From positions 1-9,544 of the forward strand of contig DDYT01000053.1 in NCBI GenBank assembly GCA_002348095.1: DNA of 9,544 nt, written 5' to 3'. This DNA comes from Erysipelotrichaceae bacterium UBA2227 (GTDB taxonomy: Bacteria > Bacillota_I > Bacilli_A > Erysipelotrichales > Erysipelotrichaceae). The notes beneath the pieces are model-generated. The model ran no database searches. It was not told the DNA's origin and saw nothing but the letters and a program-made list of their open reading frames with translations. Each line of letters begins with the position of its first letter. Positions within the stretch are counted from its first letter, which is position 1. Made by a program: the position numbers and the translations under genes. Below are positions 6,109-9,544 of this stretch, one piece after another.

Positions 6109-6668
6109 CGGATCACCTCGGCTTTCTCTTTGATGATCATCGTGTTGAACCGATAAAAGTCTTCTTCCGTATGCAATAACTCATGAACTCTGCTTAAGCT
6201 GAGTTGGGGCAAAGCTTCAAAAATACGAATAATGCACTGGGTATGATGCAAAGTCCCTTCGGTTATATTGCCTTGCATGGTTGATCCGGTGTACATCTGT
6301 CGGTAACTGAACCGGAAACTGAACCCGTGTTGGCGGGAAATCAAAATCAGTCCCGGTCGGTTGGGGTCAAAAAGCTCGATGACATCACAATTTACATCCA
6401 GGTTGACGATTCTTGCATCGGTGGGTTCCATCGTCGGGCGTACATGATTTAAGCGGGCCATCGAATACTTTAAGCAGGCATGAAACTGCGCGGCTTGGGA
6501 TGTGTCTTCAAACTCACAGACGATACGGGATATCTCATCATGAGCGATAAAACGGTTTTTCAGGGATTCCTGCTGGCGGATCAGCCAGTCCAGATTCTGC
6601 TTTTTAATCCTCGGATCACTGGTCATCTCGTGCAGGATATGGGTAATATTTGTTTGAATCATGGTCAT
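6105..6668 (-). CDS. Hypothetical protein co-transcribed with the WYL regulator
   Basis: I do not recognise this 187-residue protein. It looks soluble: no signal peptide, no membrane helix. The N-terminal third (about residues 1-65) is helical and charged, and the middle and C-terminal parts alternate beta-like segments (RIVNLDVNCDVIELFD, GLILISRQHGFSFRFSYRQ) with a helical end. It has several His and Cys residues but no clear catalytic motif. The ATG at 6668 is preferred over the in-frame GTG at 6677 because AGAGGTGA is properly spaced before it. The stop overlaps the WYL regulator start (ATGA), so both proteins are made from one message; WYL proteins are often encoded with a partner of related function. 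The protein may sense or act on the same ligand, but this is inference only. Confidence 0.75.
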   Translation of the reverse strand: MTMIQTNITHILHEMTSDPRIKKQNLDWLIRQQESLKNRFIAHDEISRIVCEFEDTSQAAQFHACLKYSMARLNHVRPTMEPTDARIVNLDVNCDVIELFDPNRPGLILISRQHGFSFRFSYRQMYTGSTMQGNITEGTLHHTQCIIRIFEALPQLSLSRVHELLHTEEDFYRFNTMIIKEKAEVIR

Positions 6669-6700
6669 GTGGTTCACCTCTTAAACCCAGTATATCGTAT

Positions 6701-6730
6701 ATTATTACATTATTTATGTAAGATTATCAA
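6701..6730 (-). promoter_or_regulatory. Possible promoter of the hypothetical-WYL operon
   Basis: Minus strand TTGATA (6730-6725) and AATAAT (6706-6701) are 18 bases apart. The region is strongly AT-rich and contains an inverted repeat (6705-6721) within this promoter, so other -10 choices such as TATACT at 6694-6689 remain possible. Confidence 0.35.
6705..6721. repeat. Inverted repeat in the divergent promoter region
   Basis: TTACAT and ATGTAA flank a 5-base AT centre. A second, wider inverted repeat (ATCAAT at 6726-6731, ATTGAT at 6749-6754) follows. Both lie between the WYL operon and the divergent HD-domain gene and are candidate operator sites, perhaps for the WYL protein. AT-rich DNA gives such repeats by chance, so support is modest. 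Confidence 0.35.
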
Positions 6731-6782
6731 TCATGTTCACTGTATTTTATTGATTAAGTTGATGAAAATGCGGTTTTTTTAC

Positions 6783-6811
6783 TTGTATTGTCAAATTAAT
6801 CATGATATTAT
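6783..6811 (+). promoter_or_regulatory. Possible promoter of the HD-domain gene
   Basis: TTGTAT (6783-6788) and TATTAT (6806-6811) are spaced by 17 bases; the -10 matches five of six, the -35 only three. Transcription would start near 6818, giving a short leader with the AAGGAG ribosome site at 6830-6835. Confidence 0.35.
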
Positions 6812-6840
6812 GAGCGCGTTGTAAATTTTAAGGAGATTCG

Positions 6841-7383
6841 ATGAAAGCTATACTGTCTAACGTAAATCTGATGGACCTCAAAGATGATTTGGCCCAGGAA
6901 TTCTATTCACATATCGATGATTTGATGAGTCATCCGCTGGTACTGAAAATGGATGATTACTCTCAACATTTAAATACGAGCCGTCTTCAGCACTCGCTCA
7001 ACGTTGCTTACTATTCGTTTCTTTTTGCCCGCAAACTGAATCTGAATGTTCGGGATGCGGTGCGAGGCGCACTTCTACATGATTTGTTTTTGTATGAGTG
7101 GCGTACCGAACAGCCGGTTGAAGGTAACCATGTCTTGGTTCACCCGATTCAGGCGTTACAGAATGCCCATAAAGTGACGGATGTGACCTATGTAATGGAA
7201 GATGTCATTGCCAGCCATATGTGGCCGGTCGGCAATGTCAAACCGAAAACATCGGAAGGCTGGCTGATTCAAATGGTCGACAAAATGTGTGCGGTCATGG
7301 AAATCGGCGTTCAGTCAACAAAAAAGATCGAGCGTATGAATTTTGCACCGATCCTTCTTGGTTTATTATTTTATATCAACTAG
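6841..7383 (+). CDS. HD-domain phosphohydrolase-like protein
   Basis: A 180-residue soluble protein with the metal-binding pattern of HD hydrolases: His51 (RLQHSLNVAYYSF), His80-Asp81 (LLHDLFLYEW), His101 (VHPIQAL), His126 (IASHMWP) and Asp147 (QMVDKM). The two additional histidines between the HD pair and the final Asp suggest a two-metal site like that of YqeK- or HD-GYP-type enzymes. Family members cleave phosphoester or phosphoanhydride bonds, often of nucleotides; the substrate here is unknown. AAGGAG lies five bases ahead of the ATG, so the start is firm. The gene is divergent from the hypothetical-WYL pair and runs head-on into the DinB-like gene, sharing the CTAG that holds both stop codons. 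Confidence 0.88.
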   Translation: MKAILSNVNLMDLKDDLAQEFYSHIDDLMSHPLVLKMDDYSQHLNTSRLQHSLNVAYYSFLFARKLNLNVRDAVRGALLHDLFLYEWRTEQPVEGNHVLVHPIQALQNAHKVTDVTYVMEDVIASHMWPVGNVKPKTSEGWLIQMVDKMCAVMEIGVQSTKKIERMNFAPILLGLLFYIN

Positions 7384-8030
7384 ATGCTGCGGCATCTTTT
7401 TATTTTCTCAATCAGCTTGAGATTATCAAACAGATGAACAAACGGATGACGGAGGATGGGCATCAGCAGCAACCCGGCAACATCCTTCTTACCCCAGAAG
7501 TCAAGCAACCATACCGCATCCTTATGCGGACTGACCGAACCTGTCGATAACAGCCTGTTAATATCCTCTTTTCTGACTTTGACACTCAAATCCGTGTATG
7601 TCATATGCTCGAGATACTGGCGTGTTTGCTTCGCAACGGCAATGCGATAGGCTTTGAGTTGATGAAAATAGACTTGTCTGCTCAAATCAATGATCTCATC
7701 ATCACTCATGGCATTGCCGGTGTCCCGATAACCAGTATTCAGCTTTTCTTGCCAATCATCAAACAACTCCTTACGATGTAGGATCAGAGTGCTGACGATC
7801 ATATCTTCGATGCGGGTGATATGCCACAGATTCCACACGACGGTCACATCCTGAGGTGTGGGCATGATGGATTGCTGATGATGATCACAGTCGAAATCGA
7901 AATATTCATTGTGCGCAAGGGAATGAAGCTGAAGGCATAATTGCTTTGTCTGTGGAAATTCGCTTTCCTTCTTAATGACGGTTCTGAGTTCTTTGATTTG
8001 CGGATTGATATCTTTGGCGGTTGAGATCAT
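7380..8030 (-). CDS. DinB-superfamily-like protein (putative metal-dependent, four-helix)
   Basis: A 216-residue, mostly helical soluble protein. The layout fits the DinB/YfiT fold: a first helix with His36/His40 (LHSLAH), a second with VVWNLWHITRIEDMI (His70 within W-H-I-x-R-I-E-D), and a late helix with RHPFVHLFD (His195, His199). In DinB-like proteins three such histidines hold a metal ion; some members are thiol or DNA-damage-linked hydrolases or transferases, but many have no known substrate. The ATG at 8030 is chosen because AAGGTGA is placed before it; a longer frame up to 8093 would cover the promoter TATAAT. The gene faces the HD gene with stop codons overlapping at CTAG. Function cannot be named from the sequence. 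Confidence 0.78.
   Translation of the reverse strand: MISTAKDINPQIKELRTVIKKESEFPQTKQLCLQLHSLAHNEYFDFDCDHHQQSIMPTPQDVTVVWNLWHITRIEDMIVSTLILHRKELFDDWQEKLNTGYRDTGNAMSDDEIIDLSRQVYFHQLKAYRIAVAKQTRQYLEHMTYTDLSVKVRKEDINRLLSTGSVSPHKDAVWLLDFWGKKDVAGLLLMPILRHPFVHLFDNLKLIEKIKRCRSI
7382..7400 (+). terminator. Probable terminator of the HD-domain gene
   Basis: AGATGC and GCATCT form a 6-bp stem around TGCG, beginning inside the stop codon and running into TTTTATTTT. It lies within the end of the convergent DinB-like coding region. No U-tract exists in the opposite direction, so it should work for the plus-strand gene only. Confidence 0.6.
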
Positions 8031-8049
8031 AGTTTCACCTTCTGATTCC

Positions 8050-8078
8050 ATTATACATCGGTGCATTGTTGTTGAAAA
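8050..8078 (-). promoter_or_regulatory. Promoter of the DinB-like gene
   Basis: Minus-strand TTTTCA (8078-8073) and a perfect TATAAT (8055-8050) are separated by 17 bases; transcription would start about 13-14 bases before the start codon. It overlaps the oppositely directed promoter at 8066-8094. Confidence 0.6.
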
Positions 8079-8094
8079 CGGTATGTGATACAAT
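8066..8094 (+). promoter_or_regulatory. Promoter of the secreted SGNH-hydrolase gene
   Basis: TTGTTG (8066-8071), a 17-base spacer and TACAAT (8089-8094) preceded by TG at 8086-8087 make an extended -10 promoter. It would give an untranslated leader of about 120 bases before the ATG at 8222. Confidence 0.5.
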
Positions 8095-8132
8095 TAACTC
8101 AGATAAAGCATATCAATCATGTACAAGAATCT

Positions 8133-8160
8133 TTGCGTGTCAATGTATGACCTGACGCAA
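8133..8160 (+). promoter_or_regulatory. Hairpin in the 5' leader of the SGNH-hydrolase gene
   Basis: TTGCGTGTCA pairs with TGAC plus ACGCAA around a 5-base loop, leaving a 3-base bulge: ten base pairs in all. It lies in the leader about 60 bases before the start codon and is followed at 8172-8190 by a weak CCGG stem plus five T. It does not match any riboswitch class I recognise. Confidence 0.45.
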
Positions 8161-8221
8161 TGAATGAAGACCCGGTATATCCGGCTTTTTACATTTGTCC
8201 CTATGAAACGGAGTGATGATT

Positions 8222-9319
8222 ATGAAGAGGATGGTTTCTGTATTTATATGTATCTTGGCCATCATATTCTCGTTCAACTTATCTGTGCAGGCTGCCAAAC
8301 CAGCCCCAGTTGCAAATACGGTCATCGTAGAGAAAACCGTGGATAACGAGCCCTCGGACACGACCCAGTTTACGATCACGTTGCTCAAGGACGGGAAAGT
8401 TCATGCTCAGGGTCTTGTAACTGTCGGTAATCCTCTGATCTTCTCAAATCTTCCGGATGGAAGATATTCGGTCAGTGAAGCGTCTGTAGAGGATTACACA
8501 CTTGTTTCCATCAGTCCTTCATCGGTTCGGGCAAGCAAAGGCGGTACCTATACTTTTAAAGTCGTTAATCATAAAGATACGGTCGAACCGCCGCCTCCCC
8601 CACCGCCACCCCCAACCGATATCTATTATGTAGCTTTAGGGGATTCGATTGGGACCGGAGCTACTTCCCGGGGAACGACCAGCAGTTATGTCATTGGATT
8701 TTATAACTATTTGGTCAATGCCAATCCGGGTGTAACGGTGACGTTGCGCAATCTTTCGACCAACGGCGATGATTCGAGTGATCTGCTTGGAAAGCTTCGG
8801 GCAGATACAAACTGTACCGGCGATGTGGCTAAGGCAACGATTCTGACGATGAATATCGGCGGAAACAATGTCTTGCCGGCTGGGGAAAGCAGCTTCTCAA
8901 AAATCAATCATACAGTGGCGGAGGAAGGAACGCTTCGGTTTGAGTCAGATTATCCGCTGATCATCGAAGAAATCCGACGGTGCAATCCTACGGTCGAAAT
9001 CATTACGATGACCCTGTTTAATCCGTATAACTCTGTGAGTATCCGCTATTATGAAGGTGATCCGGTTTTACATCAGGAAGTAGAGTTCTATGCCGGCAGA
9101 ATCAATGCGAAAATCCGTGAAGTCACGGATACGAAGTATCGCTATGCCGAAGTTCATGATGTCTGGAAAGCCAATTATGCGGATGTCGGTAAAATGGGAA
9201 GTGTCACCTACTTCTATCCCAGTGCGTTGTTTAAATTTACCCGCGATCCTCATCCCAACCAGACCGGTCAGAACGTTCTGACGGAGATGATGAAATCAGC
9301 CTATCTGAATACGCCGTAA
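8222..9319 (+). CDS. Secreted Cna-B-like/SGNH (GDSL) hydrolase fusion
   Basis: A 365-residue exported protein. A signal peptide (residues 1-24, ending SVQA) precedes a Cna-B/SpaA-like beta domain (about 32-118) with VIVEKTV (Lys38), PDGRYSVSEA (Glu86) and TFKVVNH (Asn116): the Lys, catalytic Glu and Asn layout that forms internal isopeptide bonds in pilin-type domains. Nine prolines (123-131) link it to an SGNH hydrolase domain: block I LGDSIGTG with Ser142, oxyanion Gly182 (NGDDSSD), block III NIGGNN (Asn215) and block V DPHPNQ (Asp342, His344). Such enzymes are esterases or lipases on lipids or acylated glycans; the substrate is unknown. There is no LPxTG or membrane anchor, so it should be released or held non-covalently. 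GGAG lies eight bases before the ATG at 8222; GTG and ATG codons at 8213 and 8216 fall in that ribosome site and are rejected. Confidence 0.92.
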   Translation: MKRMVSVFICILAIIFSFNLSVQAAKPAPVANTVIVEKTVDNEPSDTTQFTITLLKDGKVHAQGLVTVGNPLIFSNLPDGRYSVSEASVEDYTLVSISPSSVRASKGGTYTFKVVNHKDTVEPPPPPPPPPTDIYYVALGDSIGTGATSRGTTSSYVIGFYNYLVNANPGVTVTLRNLSTNGDDSSDLLGKLRADTNCTGDVAKATILTMNIGGNNVLPAGESSFSKINHTVAEEGTLRFESDYPLIIEEIRRCNPTVEIITMTLFNPYNSVSIRYYEGDPVLHQEVEFYAGRINAKIREVTDTKYRYAEVHDVWKANYADVGKMGSVTYFYPSALFKFTRDPHPNQTGQNVLTEMMKSAYLNTP

Positions 9320-9361
9320 ATAAAACAGCCGATGATACAAATGATCACCGGCTGTTTTATT
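9319..9361. terminator. Long-stem terminator, probably bidirectional
   Basis: AATAAAACAGCCG and CGGCTGTTTTATT form a perfect 13-bp stem with a 17-base loop, starting at the last base of the SGNH stop codon. T-runs within the right arm serve the plus strand, and the A-run of the left arm gives a T-run for minus-strand transcripts from the rRNA operon. Confidence 0.8.
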
Positions 9362-9367
9362 ATGCAT

Positions 9368-9391
9368 AAAAAAGGCTCCCGTGAGGGAGCC
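9368..9391 (-). terminator. Terminator of the rRNA operon
   Basis: Minus-strand GGCTCCC and GGGAGCC pair as a 7-bp GC-rich stem with a TCAC loop, followed by six T, a few bases after the 5S 3' end. Together with the bidirectional hairpin it insulates the rRNA operon from the convergent SGNH gene. Confidence 0.9.
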
Positions 9392-9396
9392 TGATT

Positions 9397-9509
9397 ACCT
9401 GGCAACGCGCTATTTTCACATGGGCAGGCCATGCTATCGTCGCCGCTGAAGTGCTTAACTTCTGTGTTCGGGATGGGAACAGGTGTGACCACTTCGCCAT
9501 CGTCACCAG
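9397..9509 (-). rRNA. rrf: 5S ribosomal RNA
   Basis: On the minus strand the sequence has the conserved 5S core CCCATCCCGAACACAGAAG followed by TTAAGC, in the usual place after GGTCACACCTGTT. The ends CTGGTGACG and CGTTGCCAG pair to make helix I (with two G-U pairs). The length of about 113 bases is typical for Bacillota. Exact ends are uncertain by one to three bases. This is the last gene of an rRNA operon whose 23S gene should lie to the right. Confidence 0.95.
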
Positions 9510-9544
9510 AGCGAGCATATTCGCTCAAAACCAAATAACAGAGA
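9509..9544 (-). other. 23S-5S intergenic spacer with a processing-type hairpin
   Basis: The remaining bases form the spacer before 5S. GAGCGA and TCGCTC (9526-9509) pair as a 6-bp stem directly at the 5S 5' end, a likely RNase processing structure. The 23S gene itself is not reached. Confidence 0.6.

Noticed and set aside
8031..8093. N-terminal extension of the DinB-like protein to 8093
   Set aside because: It would cover the TATAAT and the ribosome site that fit the ATG at 8030.
8172..8190. CCGG-TATAT-CCGG stem followed by five T as a stand-alone terminator
   Set aside because: The stem has only four pairs and there is no gene upstream on that strand to terminate; kept only as a possible part of the leader.
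8585..8620. C-rich proline tract as a possible frameshift or assembly error
   Set aside because: The frame is intact on both sides, with the Cna-B-like domain before and the GDS motif right after, so it is an ordinary proline linker.
9301..9534. Minus-strand 77-codon frame over the right edge
   Set aside because: It lies across the 5S rRNA and its terminators and has no coding character.

Overview
The window looks like chromosome from a low-to-mid GC Gram-positive (Bacillota) bacterium. Support comes from purine-rich Shine-Dalgarno sites of the AGGAGG type, many intrinsic hairpin + U-tract terminators, a Bacillus-like TTAACA-N5-TTAACA Pho box, a lipoprotein-type PstS, and a secreted protein with a Cna-B-like domain. 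The 5S rRNA and the protein style fit the Erysipelotrichia side of the phylum, but that placement is only an impression. Nothing mobile, no CRISPR array and no tRNA was found.

Left part, all on the minus strand. From right to left: an unrecognised 187-residue protein and a WYL-domain transcription factor (ATGA-overlapped pair, 6668-5173), then the phosphate uptake operon pstS-pstC-pstA-pstB (5061-1189), then a DUF134 (UPF0251) helix-turn-helix protein overlapping an Mrp/NBP35-type P-loop ATPase that runs off the left edge (1115-1). Intrinsic terminators separate the WYL gene from pstS, pstS from pstC (an internal attenuating one), and pstB from DUF134. A Pho-type direct repeat precedes pstS. 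A perfect 18-bp palindrome sits at the predicted start of the DUF134-mrp transcript.

Right part: an HD-domain protein (+, 6841-7383) is divergent from the WYL pair and convergent, with overlapping stop codons, with a DinB-like protein (-, 8030-7380). The DinB-like gene is divergent from a secreted two-domain protein (Cna-B-like domain, polyproline linker, SGNH/GDSL esterase domain; +, 8222-9319). The right edge holds the 5S rRNA gene and part of the 23S-5S spacer of an rRNA operon on the minus strand.

The most striking observation is in the pst operon. PstS appears circularly permuted: the conserved blocks of the usual C-terminal half (R-x3-SGT, GIGY, the K-A-L-x-x-E-G-V segment) come first, and those of the usual N-terminal half (GGSDSV, GSG, SSR, LTAEQLTKIYKGEY) come last, with the new ends at the canonical inter-lobe junction. 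Its partner PstA carries an extra extracytoplasmic segment of about 115 residues between its first two membrane helices. The operon ends right after pstB, with no phoU following.
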